This document shows, piece by piece, positions 16,908 through 25,891 of a stretch of DNA of 42,964 nt. Below the pieces are notes generated by a model. The model saw only the letters and a list, made by a program, of their open reading frames with translations. It was not told the origin of the DNA and did no database searches. A program made the translations under genes and the position numbers. Each line of letters opens with the position of its first letter. Position 1 is the first letter of the stretch. The stretch covers positions 1-42,964 of the forward strand of contig JANQIE010000293.1 of assembly GCA_028282295.1 (NCBI GenBank), written 5' to 3'. The stretch is from Desulfobacterales bacterium (lineage in GTDB: Bacteria > Desulfobacterota > Desulfobacteria > Desulfobacterales > JANQIE01).

Positions 16908-17723
16908 TCAGGCTGTGGCCGTCGATTTTAAAATCCGGTGTGGGGCCGAAAAGACATACAGTCCGGATTTTTTGGCCATGGTGGCTAATGTTATGTTCAA
17001 ACGAACGGCCATGTCGATGGCCAGGCCCGTTGGGCGCGAGGCGGCCAGAATGACCGGAATCCGTGCCCGGGCGGCTTTTTGCACCAATTCGTAACTAATC
17101 CGCGAGGACAATACCAGCAAAGCGGCCCGGTCGAGGCGACGGTCGATGAACAATTTACCCACGGCTTTGTCCAGGGCATTGTGACGCCCTACATCTTCGG
17201 CGATAGATAAAACTTCAAGCGCTCGATCAAAGATAGCCGCGGCATGGGCGGCACGGGTCCGTCGATACAGCGGCTGGTGATCCTTCAGGTTGTCGAGCCG
17301 GCGGTAAGCGGCGTTTAAGTCGATGGGGGGGCCGTCGGGAATCCGTTGCGTGATTTGAACCAAATCCTGCGCCAATTCCTTGCCGCAGATGCCGCAACTG
17401 GTTTGACTCACAAAGCCTCGCCGCTCCAGCAGCGGTTTGATTTGCTTTCGGCGCTGATCGGTCAAGGTGATGGTGGCCACATTGGTCTCGGCGCCGTCGC
17501 AAACCGCGATGTGCGTATAATCATCCGGTGTTTCGATCAGCCCCTCGGCCAGGCAAAAACCGGCCGTATGCGCCTTTTCGTCCCCCGGCGTGCGCATCAC
17601 CACTGAGTAGGGTTCGCCTTGAACGCGGATCGACAGCGGTTCCTCGCGAATTATGCCCCGCGACATGACCTGTTCGGTGCCTTTGTCCCAGTAGACAACC
17701 TCGTGCGGATAGGTGGTGTCCAA
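16908..17723 (-). CDS. fdhD: Formate dehydrogenase sulfurtransferase FdhD
   Basis: A 271-residue protein with the family's redox motif SCGICGK (CxxC, about residue 125), which carries sulfur from a cysteine desulfurase to the Mo/W-bis-MGD cofactor of formate dehydrogenase. Other marks are IREEPLSIRV near the start, EDVGRHNALDKAVG (about 184) and SGRISYELVQKAA-like text (SSRISYELV). It would act in the cytoplasm. The start appears to be a TTG at 17723, 6 bases after the MOSC gene stop with AAGGG upstream; an internal ATG 19 codons later would cut into the domain. Translational coupling with the MOSC gene is likely. Confidence 0.93.
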   Translation of the reverse strand: MDTTYPHEVVYWDKGTEQVMSRGIIREEPLSIRVQGEPYSVVMRTPGDEKAHTAGFCLAEGLIETPDDYTHIAVCDGAETNVATITLTDQRRKQIKPLLERRGFVSQTSCGICGKELAQDLVQITQRIPDGPPIDLNAAYRRLDNLKDHQPLYRRTRAAHAAAIFDRALEVLSIAEDVGRHNALDKAVGKLFIDRRLDRAALLVLSSRISYELVQKAARARIPVILAASRPTGLAIDMAVRLNITLATMAKKSGLYVFSAPHRILKSTATA

Positions 17724-17729
17724 GCTCAG

Positions 17730-18170
17730 TTACCCTTGCCCTTGAAGTTTTTGAATCGGATCGTCGGTGTGAATCGTTCCGCCCTTGAGCACCTTGGCGA
17801 AGACCCCTTCTTTGGGCATAATGCAATCGCCGGCTTTGTAGTAAATGGCGCAGCGGTTGTGGCATTCCTTGCCGATTTGCGTAATTTCAACCTCCGCAGC
17901 CGAGCCCAAGCGAAAGCGGGTTCCCAGCGGCACCGCTTGCCAGTCGATGCCGCTGGTGGCAATGTTCTCGGCAAAATCACCGAACGTCACGTCCAAGCCC
18001 TGCGCACGCGTCCGGGCGATGCTTTCCGAGGCCAGGAAGCTGATCTGCCGGTGCCAGTTACCGGCATGCGCGTCACCGGCCAATCCATGGTCGACAACCA
18101 ATTCGGCCGAGGTGACGCATGTTTTGGTGGTCCCTTTTTTTTTGCTTACTGCAATCGAAACAATTTTCAT
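17730..18170 (-). CDS. MOSC domain protein
   Basis: A 146-residue protein consisting of one MOSC domain: HAGNWHRQISFLASESI (about 42-58), FGDFAENIATSGID, and GKECHNRCAIYYKAGDCIMP, whose cysteines are the usual sulfur-binding candidates. MOSC domains handle sulfur for molybdenum cofactor enzymes. Small stand-alone forms beside fdhD or moa genes are common in sulfate reducers. The start MKIVSIAVSKKKG at 18170 fits the family; the frame stays open to 18314 but those residues look like noise. The ribosome-binding site is weak. It is probably the first gene of a two-gene operon with fdhD. Confidence 0.88.
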   Translation of the reverse strand: MKIVSIAVSKKKGTTKTCVTSAELVVDHGLAGDAHAGNWHRQISFLASESIARTRAQGLDVTFGDFAENIATSGIDWQAVPLGTRFRLGSAAEVEITQIGKECHNRCAIYYKAGDCIMPKEGVFAKVLKGGTIHTDDPIQKLQGQG

Positions 18171-18307
18171 GGGGGTGTACCTGTGGGGGCTGTGAAACGT
18201 TGCCGGGTGATTCAAACAATTTTGATCAATTTTATATACTAATGGTTCACGCCGATGTAAATCCCAAAGTCGACTGGCGGTAACCGCCGGAATGCGGCAA
18301 TTTTTTC

Positions 18308-18335
18308 TTGACAAAAAAAACGCTTCTATTAATAT
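18308..18335 (+). promoter_or_regulatory. Probable sigma-70 promoter of the rplU operon
   Basis: TTGACA (18308-18313) and TAATAT (18330-18335) are 16 bases apart. This is the best promoter-like pair in the gap between the divergent MOSC and rplU genes, and would give a leader of about 110 bases before rplU. A repeat-family end (18353-18368) lies within that leader. Confidence 0.55.
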
Positions 18336-18352
18336 GCGTTATTTTTAGTTAA

Positions 18353-18368
18353 TGTCCATCTGGAAACG
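18353..18368. repeat. Degenerate end of repeat family R1
   Basis: TGTCCATCTGGAAACG, preceded by TTAGTTAA, resembles the terminus TTAGTGTCCATCCGGAAA. It lies in the untranslated leader of rplU. No partner end is seen. Confidence 0.5.
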
Positions 18369-18456
18369 ATTATTTTCTCAACGTCGCAAGCGGGCGATGG
18401 AGTGGACATAGATTTTATGCTTATTTGTGCGAGATAATATAGAAGGAGGGCGGTCC

Positions 18457-18768
18457 ATGTACGCTGTCGTAGCAACCGGCGGAAAGCAATATAAAGTCCG
18501 GGAAGGTGATATACTCAGAGTTGAAAAATTATCCGGCAATGTCGGAGAAGCGGTTTCTTTCGATAAGGTCATGATGCTGGGCGATGGTGAAGACGTCGCC
18601 ATCGGCCGGCCGTTGCTTGAGAACGTATCGGTTCAGGGGCAAATCGTGGCCCAAGGCAAGGCCAGGAAAATCATCGTCTTCAAGTACAAACGCCGCAAAC
18701 GCTTTCGCCGCAAACAAGGGCATCGGCAATTGTACACGGCGATTCGGATCGACAAAATCGAGAAATAG
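18457..18768 (+). CDS. rplU: 50S ribosomal protein L21
   Basis: The 103-residue protein starts MYAVVATGGKQYKVREGD, the near-universal L21 opening, and ends with the basic RNA-binding segment FKYKRRKRFRRKQGHRQ. It binds 23S rRNA in the large subunit. AAGGAGG lies 7 bases before the ATG at 18457. It heads the conserved order rplU-rpmA-obgE, followed here by proB, nadD, rsfS and gpmI. Confidence 0.98.
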   Translation: MYAVVATGGKQYKVREGDILRVEKLSGNVGEAVSFDKVMMLGDGEDVAIGRPLLENVSVQGQIVAQGKARKIIVFKYKRRKRFRRKQGHRQLYTAIRIDKIEK

Positions 18769-18789
18769 GGACTGACAGGAGATACAACC

Positions 18790-19044
18790 ATGGCACATAA
18801 AAAAGCAGGCGGTAGTTCAAAAAACGGTCGCGACAGTAATGCCCAGCGTCGCGGGGTCAAACGCTACGGCGGAGAAACCGTGCGGGCCGGCAATATTCTG
18901 GTACGTCAACTGGGAACCAAAATCCATCCGGGCGCGAATGTCGGTTTGGGCAAGGATTATACTCTTTTTGCGAAAATCGACGGCGTGGTAACTTACGAAC
19001 GTGTTGGTCGCAATCGTAAAAAAGTCAGTGTTTATGCCGTGTGA
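18790..19044 (+). CDS. rpmA: 50S ribosomal protein L27
   Basis: An 84-residue protein beginning [17 protein letters not shown], the typical L27 N-terminus that reaches into the peptidyl-transferase centre. No cleavable N-terminal extension of the Firmicutes type is present. It follows rplU by 21 bases with an AGGAG site, and its TGA overlaps the GTG start of obgE (GTGA), so the two are translationally coupled. Confidence 0.98.
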   Translation: MAHKKAGGSSKNGRDSNAQRRGVKRYGGETVRAGNILVRQLGTKIHPGANVGLGKDYTLFAKIDGVVTYERVGRNRKKVSVYAV

Positions 19045-20051
19045 AATTTATAGATGAAGCCACAATTACCGTTCAGGCCGGCTCTGGCGGCAGAGGATGT
19101 GTCAGTTTTCGACGGGAAAAATTCATTCCCAAGGGCGGACCTGACGGCGGTGACGGCGGTGACGGCGGCAGTATCGTTTTGGTCGCCGCCGACAGCAAGC
19201 GCACCCTGTATCAATTTCGATCAAAAAAACAGTTCAAGGCCCCCAACGGGGCGCACGGTCAGGGAAAAAATAAAACCGGCCGCAGCGGCGACACATTAAC
19301 CATTGAAGTGCCGCCCGGCACCCTGGTCACCGATACAGAAACCGACGAGGTCATTACTGATCTTGTTAAACCCGGTGACCGGTATGTTGTCGCTCAAGGC
19401 GGGCGGGGCGGGCAGGGCAATGCCCGGTTTAAAACATCCACCAACCGCGCTCCACGATTCGCCCAACCGGGCGAACCCGGCCAATCCGCAATCTTAAAAC
19501 TCGATCTGAAACTGTTGGCCGATGTCGGTATTGTCGGACTGCCCAACGCCGGCAAATCGACGCTTATTGCCGCGATTTCGTCGGCACGTCCGAAGATCGC
19601 CGCGTATCCCTTTACAACCTTGACGCCGAATCTCGGTGTGGTTCAATCCGGCTGGGGCGAACCTTTTGTAGTGGCCGACATCCCCGGCCTGATCGAAGGC
19701 GCCCATCAAGGGACCGGCCTTGGAATTCAGTTTCTGCGGCACGTTGAACGGACCCGGATTCTGATCCATTTGATTGACGCGGCAGCCTTGGACCCCGGGG
19801 CGCCGTTGGCGGCGTATGACACCATCAACGCCGAATTGGTGCGCTACAATCCTCAACTGGCCCAAAAACCCCAATTGATCGTGTTGAACAAACTTGACTT
19901 AACCGGCGCAGGTCGAGCCGCCGCCGCGTTTCATGATGCGCTGCCCCAGGAGTCGATCCTGACGATTTCCGCTGTTACGGGCAAGGGCTTGGAACAACTC
20001 AAGCATCGAACACTGCAACTTCTGGATCAACATGAAAACGATCAGCCGTAA
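19041..20051 (+). CDS. obgE: GTPase Obg/CgtA
   Basis: A 336-residue essential ribosome-assembly GTPase. The glycine-rich Obg fold (1-158) begins [20 protein letters not shown]. The G domain (about 160-330) has GLPNAGKST (P-loop), [10 protein letters not shown] (switch II/G3), NKLDL (G4) and the G5 region SAVTGKG. The extra C-terminal OCT domain of Gram-positive Obg is absent, as expected for this length. It starts with GTG in a 4-base overlap with rpmA and overlaps proB by 20 bases. Confidence 0.97.
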   Translation: MKFIDEATITVQAGSGGRGCVSFRREKFIPKGGPDGGDGGDGGSIVLVAADSKRTLYQFRSKKQFKAPNGAHGQGKNKTGRSGDTLTIEVPPGTLVTDTETDEVITDLVKPGDRYVVAQGGRGGQGNARFKTSTNRAPRFAQPGEPGQSAILKLDLKLLADVGIVGLPNAGKSTLIAAISSARPKIAAYPFTTLTPNLGVVQSGWGEPFVVADIPGLIEGAHQGTGLGIQFLRHVERTRILIHLIDAAALDPGAPLAAYDTINAELVRYNPQLAQKPQLIVLNKLDLTGAGRAAAAFHDALPQESILTISAVTGKGLEQLKHRTLQLLDQHENDQP

Positions 20052-21168
20052 AGCGGTTTTAGACAATGCCAGGCGTGTCGTGGTCAAAGTCGGCAGCAGC
20101 GCCCTTACCCAGGATAATGGGTTGAACGTGAAGCGGATTCGGGCCATCAGCCAACAGGTTTGCTCGTTAATCGGCGGCGGCCGTGAAGTAATCCTGGTTT
20201 CCTCGGGCGCCGTAGCCTGCGGTACCAAAAAAATCGGTATTGCCAAACCGGATCAGATCCCGAAACGGCAGGCGGCGGCGGCTGTGGGGCAGGCCGGTCT
20301 GATTCTGGAGTATGAAAAGGCGTTTGCCCGGTATCAAAAAAAAGTCGCCCAGATCCTCTTGACCAGCGACGGATTGGCCAGCCGCAAACGCTATCTGAAC
20401 GCGCGCAATACGATCAACACGTTACTGAGCTGGCAAGTGGTGCCGATTGTCAACGAGAACGACACGGTGGCCGTAGAAGAACTGAAATTCGGCGACAACG
20501 ATCATCTGTCGGCCATGATAACGCTGCTGATGGATGCCGATGTGCTGATCAATTTGACCGACATCGATGGTTTGTACACCCAGGATCCACGCTCGGTACC
20601 GGACGCGGAACTGGTCAAAGAAGTCACTACAATTGGCCCCAGAATTGAACGACTGGCCGGCGAATCACCCGGTGAACTGGGCACGGGGGGGATGCGGAGC
20701 AAGATCCTAGCCGCCAAGAAGGTTACACGCGCCGGGGTGCCGATGATTATCGCCGATGCCAACCGGGCGGATATTCTGCTCAAATTATTCACCGGCGAGC
20801 CATTGGGAACTTATTTCGCCCCCAAGCAAGTCAAGCTGGCCAGCCGTAAAAGCTGGATTGCCTTTAACCTGAAAGCTCAGGGTGAGCTGAAGGTGGATGA
20901 TGGTGCTGCCCAGGCGCTTCTGAAGCGGGGTAAAAGCCTGTTGTCTATCGGTATCGTCGATATAAAGGGCGATTTCGGCGTCGGTGCCCCGGTGGCAATC
21001 AAGACTGAGACAAACATGTTGGGTAAAGGGCTTGTCAACTACTCCGCCTCGGAGATTCGGCGCATAAGGGGGCTCAAGTCGCATCAGATCAAAAAAGCGC
21101 TTGGCGCCAAACCGTATGACGAAGTGATTCATCGCGATAACTTAGTGATCTTGGAAGATCATCCCTAA
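20032..21168 (+). CDS. proB: Glutamate 5-kinase
   Basis: A 378-residue enzyme for the first step of proline synthesis, ATP-dependent phosphorylation of glutamate. The amino-acid kinase domain (about 10-265) shows VVVKVGSSALT, VSSGAVACG, PIVNENDTVAVEEL and FGDNDHLSAM. GTGGMRSKILAAK marks the ATP/effector region, and a C-terminal PUA domain (about 285-370) completes the standard bacterial form. The ATG lies 20 bases inside obgE. No proA is in the window. Confidence 0.97.
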   Translation: MKTISRKAVLDNARRVVVKVGSSALTQDNGLNVKRIRAISQQVCSLIGGGREVILVSSGAVACGTKKIGIAKPDQIPKRQAAAAVGQAGLILEYEKAFARYQKKVAQILLTSDGLASRKRYLNARNTINTLLSWQVVPIVNENDTVAVEELKFGDNDHLSAMITLLMDADVLINLTDIDGLYTQDPRSVPDAELVKEVTTIGPRIERLAGESPGELGTGGMRSKILAAKKVTRAGVPMIIADANRADILLKLFTGEPLGTYFAPKQVKLASRKSWIAFNLKAQGELKVDDGAAQALLKRGKSLLSIGIVDIKGDFGVGAPVAIKTETNMLGKGLVNYSASEIRRIRGLKSHQIKKALGAKPYDEVIHRDNLVILEDHP

Positions 21169-21171
21169 ACC

Positions 21172-21837
21172 ATGCGTATCGGCATATTCGGCGGCACTTT
21201 CGATCCGGTTCATTGGGGGCACATTCGCACCGCCCGCGAGGTGGGGCGCCAAATGCGGCTGGCCCGCATTGACTTGATGCCGTCGGCGAGTCCGCCCCAC
21301 AAACATGCCGGCGCCCATGCCGCTGTGGGGCACCGGCTGGCGATGCTCAATCTGGCAGTGCAGCCTTATCCGGAACTGATTGTCAACGATATCGAAACCC
21401 GGCGACGCGGTCCGTCTTTCACCATCGACACATTGACGGTCTTGAATCAAACGACAAAGGACGACAAACGGCTTTTTCTGATCGTCGGTCTGGATGCATT
21501 CTTGGAAATGCATACCTGGAAAGCCTTTTTAAAGATTTTTGAGCGCGTGTCGCTCATTGTGATGTCGCGTCCCGATGCAACGACACAGGACGCGATGTCG
21601 CTGCAAACCAGTGTTCAAGGCTATTTGCATTATCGAATCGATCGCGGATATCAATTTGATGCGACCCGGCAAGCATTTGTGCACACCAAGCGACAACCGG
21701 TTCACGTTTGCCCCGTAAGCCCGGTGGCGGTATCATCGACGCAGATTCGCCGTCAGCTCAAAACCGGCCAAGCCATCCGCGGGTTGGTCCCCGCGAGCGT
21801 TGAACACTATATTCAAACCAAAGGATTGTATCAATGA
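21172..21837 (+). CDS. nadD: Nicotinate-nucleotide adenylyltransferase
   Basis: A 221-residue nucleotidyltransferase of NAD biosynthesis that joins nicotinate mononucleotide and ATP. GIFGGTFDPVHWGH (H14, H17) is the HxGH catalytic signature, SASPPHK the substrate loop and VSSTQIRR the C-terminal ATP motif. It starts 3 bases after the proB stop and overlaps rsfS by 4 bases, a common nadD-rsfS arrangement. Confidence 0.96.
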   Translation: MRIGIFGGTFDPVHWGHIRTAREVGRQMRLARIDLMPSASPPHKHAGAHAAVGHRLAMLNLAVQPYPELIVNDIETRRRGPSFTIDTLTVLNQTTKDDKRLFLIVGLDAFLEMHTWKAFLKIFERVSLIVMSRPDATTQDAMSLQTSVQGYLHYRIDRGYQFDATRQAFVHTKRQPVHVCPVSPVAVSSTQIRRQLKTGQAIRGLVPASVEHYIQTKGLYQ

Positions 21838-22226
21838 CGAAACCAACCGCCACCCCCCAGGCCACACTTGATCCGTTTTACCAGGCAATTTTAGGCCGCA
21901 AGGCCTATGATCTGATCGCGCTGGATGTAAATGCCCTGTCGTCGGTGGCCGACTACTTTATCATCTGTAGTGGCAAATCGAATCGCCAGGTAACGGCCAT
22001 TGCCGAGCATGTGCAAAAGGAATTGAAACAAAAAGGCACGTTGCCCCTGAGTGTTGACGGTATCAAGGAGGGGCATTGGGTCTTGCTCGACTACGGAGAC
22101 GTGATTATCCATATATTTTATGAACCGGTGCGCCGCTTTTACGATCTGGAAAGCTTGTGGATCGACGCCAAACGGCTCCCTGCGCCGGAACCTGCAACGG
22201 AAGCACAATTAACTGATCAGGAGTGA
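21834..22226 (+). CDS. rsfS: Ribosomal silencing factor RsfS
   Basis: A 130-residue RsfS/DUF143 protein: [32 protein letters not shown] is the family core (only part quoted: [15 protein letters not shown]), and [16 protein letters not shown] the second conserved block. It binds ribosomal protein L14 and blocks subunit joining in starvation. The ATG overlaps the nadD stop (ATGA), so translation is coupled. GpmI follows 4 bases later. Confidence 0.95.
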   Translation: MTKPTATPQATLDPFYQAILGRKAYDLIALDVNALSSVADYFIICSGKSNRQVTAIAEHVQKELKQKGTLPLSVDGIKEGHWVLLDYGDVIIHIFYEPVRRFYDLESLWIDAKRLPAPEPATEAQLTDQE

Positions 22227-22230
22227 TACG

Positions 22231-23787
22231 ATGACTAAACGCAGACCCCACATGTTGATGATTCTGGATGGCTGGGGTATCAACCCCCGCAAAGAAGGCA
22301 ACGCCGTGCGTCTGGCCGATACTCCCGTCCTTGACAAGTTGCTGCAACAATACCCGCACACCCACCTGCTTTGCTCGGGCGAGGCGGTGGGACTGCCTAA
22401 CGGTGTAATGGGCAACAGCGAAGTCGGCCATTTGAATATCGGCGCCGGAAGAGTGGTATATCAGGATCTGGTGCGCATTAACCGCGATATCCAGGATGGT
22501 GCCTTTTTTGAAAACAAAGCGTTGCGCAAGGTGATGGATACGGCTAAGGCCGGCGACAAAGCCCTGCATTTGATGGGGTTGGTTTCCGATGGCGGGGTCC
22601 ATAGTCACATGGACCATTTAAAAGCGTTGATCGACATGGCGGCGCGCAAGGGGCTTGCAAAAGTGTTTATCCATGTGATTCTGGATGGACGCGACACACC
22701 CCCGGACAGCGGTCTTGGTTTTGTGTCCGATCTGCATTCGTTTTTGCAGGCATTTGACGGTTGCCGGATCGGTAGCATCTGCGGTCGTTACTATGCCATG
22801 GACCGTGACAAACGCTGGGATCGCACCGAACTGGCTTATCGCCTGTATACAGCCGGAGAGGGGGTTCGCGAGAACGATCCGGTGGCGGCCGTTAAGAATG
22901 CTTACGGTCGTGGGGAAACCGATGAGTTTGTCAAACCGGTCATCATCGCTGCAGATGACGGACCAACGGAGGCCGTCTTACAGGATGGTGACGGTGTGAT
23001 CTTTTTTAACTTTCGAGCCGACCGGGCGCGACAGATCACCCATGCGTTGAACGACGACATATTCGACGGATTCGAGCGCCCCGGCCGGCCGCAATTGGGC
23101 GGCTATGTCTGCATGGCGCTATACGAGGAAAGCTTCGATCTGCCGTTGGCGTATCCGCCGGTGCATCTCGACCAGATTTTAGGCGCGGTCCTCAGCAGCC
23201 GGGGCTGCACCCAACTGCGCATCGCCGAAACCGAGAAATACGCCCATGTGACCTATTTTTTTAACGGCGGTGAAGAAAAGCCCTTCCCCTCGGAAGATCG
23301 CTGCCTGATTCCGTCGCCGCGCGATATTCCTACCTATGACCACAAACCGCAAATGAGTGCCCTTGCAGTTAAAGACAACGTGATTGAGCGGATCAACAGT
23401 GGTAAATACGATTTTATTGCCCTTAACTTTGCCAATATGGACATGGTCGGACACACCGGGGTGCTTGAAGCCGCGATCAAAGCCTGCGAAACCGTTGATC
23501 GTTGTGTTGGTGAAATTGTTGAGGCGGTGCTCGCGCAAAACGGTGTGCTGTTGGTCACGGCCGACCATGGCAATGCCGAGCAGATGCTGGATGGCCGGGG
23601 CAATATTCATACGGCTCACACGCTGAATCAGGTGCCCTTGATTCTGGTGGATCAACAGGCCGATAATGTTCGTTTGCAAACCGGGATATTGGGTGACCTC
23701 GCGCCCACCATTTTACACCTGATGGGGATTCCCCAGCCGGCGGAGATGACAGGACGTTCACTGATTGAATCGGGTGTGAAATCGTAA
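22231..23787 (+). CDS. gpmI: 2,3-bisphosphoglycerate-independent phosphoglycerate mutase
   Basis: A 518-residue alkaline-phosphatase-superfamily enzyme converting 3- to 2-phosphoglycerate with two Mn2+ ions. LILDGWG-type opening (MILDGWGIN), catalytic S63 in [46 protein letters not shown] and [11 protein letters not shown] carry the metal and substrate residues. GGAG is 8 bases before the ATG. It closes the housekeeping operon; two GC-rich hairpins follow. Confidence 0.97.
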   Translation: MTKRRPHMLMILDGWGINPRKEGNAVRLADTPVLDKLLQQYPHTHLLCSGEAVGLPNGVMGNSEVGHLNIGAGRVVYQDLVRINRDIQDGAFFENKALRKVMDTAKAGDKALHLMGLVSDGGVHSHMDHLKALIDMAARKGLAKVFIHVILDGRDTPPDSGLGFVSDLHSFLQAFDGCRIGSICGRYYAMDRDKRWDRTELAYRLYTAGEGVRENDPVAAVKNAYGRGETDEFVKPVIIAADDGPTEAVLQDGDGVIFFNFRADRARQITHALNDDIFDGFERPGRPQLGGYVCMALYEESFDLPLAYPPVHLDQILGAVLSSRGCTQLRIAETEKYAHVTYFFNGGEEKPFPSEDRCLIPSPRDIPTYDHKPQMSALAVKDNVIERINSGKYDFIALNFANMDMVGHTGVLEAAIKACETVDRCVGEIVEAVLAQNGVLLVTADHGNAEQMLDGRGNIHTAHTLNQVPLILVDQQADNVRLQTGILGDLAPTILHLMGIPQPAEMTGRSLIESGVKS

Positions 23788-23796
23788 CTGGAACTT

Positions 23797-23847
23797 GTCG
23801 CGGCGTTTCGCCGCGACGCAACGGCCGGGCGGGCGGATAGCCCGGCC
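23797..23847. other. Two tandem GC-rich hairpins after gpmI
   Basis: GTCGCGGCG (23797-23805) and CGCCGCGAC (23809-23817) form a perfect 9-pair stem with a TTT loop. GGCCGGGC (23823-23830) and GCCCGGCC (23840-23847) form a second 8-pair stem. No T-run follows. They separate gpmI from the protease gene, whose ATG is 15 bases further on, and could mark an mRNA end or a processing or attenuation site. Confidence 0.6.
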
Positions 23848-23862
23848 GGGAATCGACAGCCG

Positions 23863-24543
23863 ATGACGTTTGTTCTGATCACGATTGTGTTAATCGCCGT
23901 TTTATACGGCCCCACGTATTGGGCCCGGCACGTGTTGAACAAATACAACCGGCGCGAGTACTTTTCCGGCACGGGGTTGGAATTGGCCCAATTGCTTCTT
24001 GATCGCATGGCATTGTCGGCTATCCGGGTGGAAGCCAGTGCCCTGCCCAACCATTATGATCCGACCAACAAAACGGTTCGTTTGAACCATCAAAACAGCA
24101 ATCGACGCTCATTGACCGCGGTTGTGGCTGCCGCCCATGAGGTTGCCCATGCGGTCCAGCATCATACCGGATATACTCCCATGTTGACCCGTCAGCGGTG
24201 GATCGGCGCGGCCCATACGGCTGAAAAGATCGGTGCGGGGCTGCTGATGGCCATGCCGCTCATTACACTTGTCACCCGAGTGCCGGCAACCGGCGCCATT
24301 ATGTTTATCTGCGGCTTGGCAGTGATCGGTTTGCCCGTCCTGATCCATTTGGTCACCCTGCCGGTTGAATTCGATGCTAGCTTTCGGCGTGCTCTGCCGA
24401 TGTTGACCACCGGCAAATATATCCCCCCCGAAGACGTGCCGGCCGCGCGACGAATACTATTGGCCTGTGCGTTGACCTATGTGGCCCATGCCCTGTCGGG
24501 CCTTTTGAATGTCTGGCGGTGGATTCGCATTTTGAGACGTTGA
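23863..24543 (+). CDS. Membrane zinc metallopeptidase, YugP family
   Basis: A 226-residue membrane protein with an N-terminal helix (1-20), the zinc signature AHEVAHAVQHH (H92, E93, H96) and three further hydrophobic stretches (about 125-150, 145-170 and 205-220). The pattern FSGTGLELAQLLLDRM before the zinc site and LPVEFDASFRRAL near 168-180 matches the YugP/Zn_peptidase_2 family. Its substrate is unknown. No good ribosome-binding site precedes the ATG; instead the tandem hairpins end 15 bases before it. It may be co-transcribed with gpmI or have its own weak promoter. Confidence 0.87.
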   Translation: MTFVLITIVLIAVLYGPTYWARHVLNKYNRREYFSGTGLELAQLLLDRMALSAIRVEASALPNHYDPTNKTVRLNHQNSNRRSLTAVVAAAHEVAHAVQHHTGYTPMLTRQRWIGAAHTAEKIGAGLLMAMPLITLVTRVPATGAIMFICGLAVIGLPVLIHLVTLPVEFDASFRRALPMLTTGKYIPPEDVPAARRILLACALTYVAHALSGLLNVWRWIRILRR

Positions 24544-24645
24544 CGTTTGATTACCATCAGATTTTTGCTCGCCCCCTAAAAACGAATGCGCTACGTCCCG
24601 TCCGGCCAGCCCTTCTTCAAAACATGAAAGATGGAGGGAATTTAT

Positions 24646-24690
24646 TTAGTGCCCATCCGGAAATAGCATCTTTTGGTTCAGGCCTGTTCT
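24646..24690. repeat. Half element of repeat family R1, overlapping the end of the radical SAM gene
   Basis: TTAGTGCCCATCCGG leads into AAATAGCATCTTTTGG, the same end and same orientation as the copy at 1-142, then breaks off near 24690. The stop codon of the radical SAM gene (24678-24680, minus strand) lies inside it, so the element appears to provide the last few codons and stop of that gene. Confidence 0.75.
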
Positions 24691-25877
24691 AAAGATTTGT
24701 AAGGTTCGCCGAAGTTCCAAAATCCTGAATTTTGCAGCGCAAGAGATATTTGTCTATTGCACTCAAAGGCGTCGGAGTTTTTCGGAATGTTTGTGATATA
24801 TGATTTATACCCCAAATGATCGAAGTGAGAATAGTCATCAGTGAATTCATTAACGGCTTCTTTGGTCGGCCACTGTGTCACACCGTTATTGTAAAATGAA
24901 ATTCGCTGCTTCGGGTACTCGCATTTAAACTCTTTCAGCTTTTTCAATGCATCCAGGGTTTCGGCGACCATCTGTCGATTGGCAAAGACATAGTGATCCA
25001 TGATATCATAAGTAACATAGCCGCCCCTTTCCAAGATCAATTTTGCAATCTCTATCGTGTTTTCAAGCGTTGTCCCTTTATTTAATTTGTCAAGGGCGAA
25101 CTGCGATAAGGATTCACACCCGATAGCAACAAACATGTTTTGACAAATCGTATTATCTTTGTAGGCTCTTAAAACATCCAGGATGGTATCGTCCGCACGC
25201 ATGAATGTGGATAGACCAAATTGCTTGTCCCGTTTTGATTCTAAGATTTGTTTGAGCGCTTTGGGTGGAATCGCCGGAATGCCAAGATGTGCATTTGATA
25301 TTTCAACGCCGGGCAAAGGGCGGAGCTGTGCCACGATATCGCCGATATTCGATCTTAAGCTGATTCTGCCGTCTGCTTTTCCCTGGTTGTCGAAATAGCG
25401 ATACTCACAAAATTTGCATTTGCCCCAATAACAGCCTTTTCCGATACTGCAGTTAAACGACACGAAATAGCTTTCTTCCGTTTGGGCCCAATCTCTAAAG
25501 TAGGGGGTAAATTGACAACTCAAGCGGTCATTACCCTGGTGCTTTTCATAATATCCCGCAATGATTTTGCCCGGCAAATCGACCCCTCTGGCAATCAAAC
25601 CTGAAGCAAGCGGTCCTCCCAGGACCCATTTATCCGTGATAAACGGACGTATCGTCTCCAAGTCTTGCGCTATCGATAAAGAACAGTAAATCGTGTCAAC
25701 TGGTTGATGTTTTGATATCTCTTTTTCAATAAAGCTGGCCGGCTTGTCGCGATTAACATAAAGATCAATATAATCTTTATCTTCTTTCCGCTCGAAAAAA
25801 GAAAAGCCATTGGCGATATACAGCAATCCCTTCCCGTTCAGTTCTGCTTTACCAAAAAAAGTAATATATAAATCCAT
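24678..25877 (-). CDS. Radical SAM protein with possible B12-binding-like N-terminus
   Basis: A 399-residue protein. GKGCYWGKCKFCEYR (about 145-160) has cysteines spaced CX4CX2C, a variant of the CX3CX2C site that holds the [4Fe-4S] cluster and SAM; variants like this occur among B12-associated radical SAM enzymes. The first 120 residues look Rossmann-like, with IYCSLSIAQDLE and KWVLGGPLAS, recalling B12-binding domains, but no DxHxxG cobalamin motif is seen. Downstream are FGLSTFMRADD and CESLSQFALDKLNKGTT, typical TIM-barrel strands (IGCESLSQFALDKLNKG). The reaction is unknown. Base composition is more AT-rich than neighbours, suggesting transfer. The start at 25877 follows AAGGG. The PgpH-like gene ends 14 bases upstream, so co-transcription is possible. 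Confidence 0.8.
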   Translation of the reverse strand: MDLYITFFGKAELNGKGLLYIANGFSFFERKEDKDYIDLYVNRDKPASFIEKEISKHQPVDTIYCSLSIAQDLETIRPFITDKWVLGGPLASGLIARGVDLPGKIIAGYYEKHQGNDRLSCQFTPYFRDWAQTEESYFVSFNCSIGKGCYWGKCKFCEYRYFDNQGKADGRISLRSNIGDIVAQLRPLPGVEISNAHLGIPAIPPKALKQILESKRDKQFGLSTFMRADDTILDVLRAYKDNTICQNMFVAIGCESLSQFALDKLNKGTTLENTIEIAKLILERGGYVTYDIMDHYVFANRQMVAETLDALKKLKEFKCEYPKQRISFYNNGVTQWPTKEAVNEFTDDYSHFDHLGYKSYITNIPKNSDAFECNRQISLALQNSGFWNFGEPYKSLEQA

Positions 25878-25891
25878 AGTGCTTTGCCCTT

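Noticed and set aside
19135-19175. Short GGCGGTGAC tandem repeat in obgE
   Set aside because: It encodes the normal glycine-rich Obg fold, so it reflects the protein and is not a separate repeat element.
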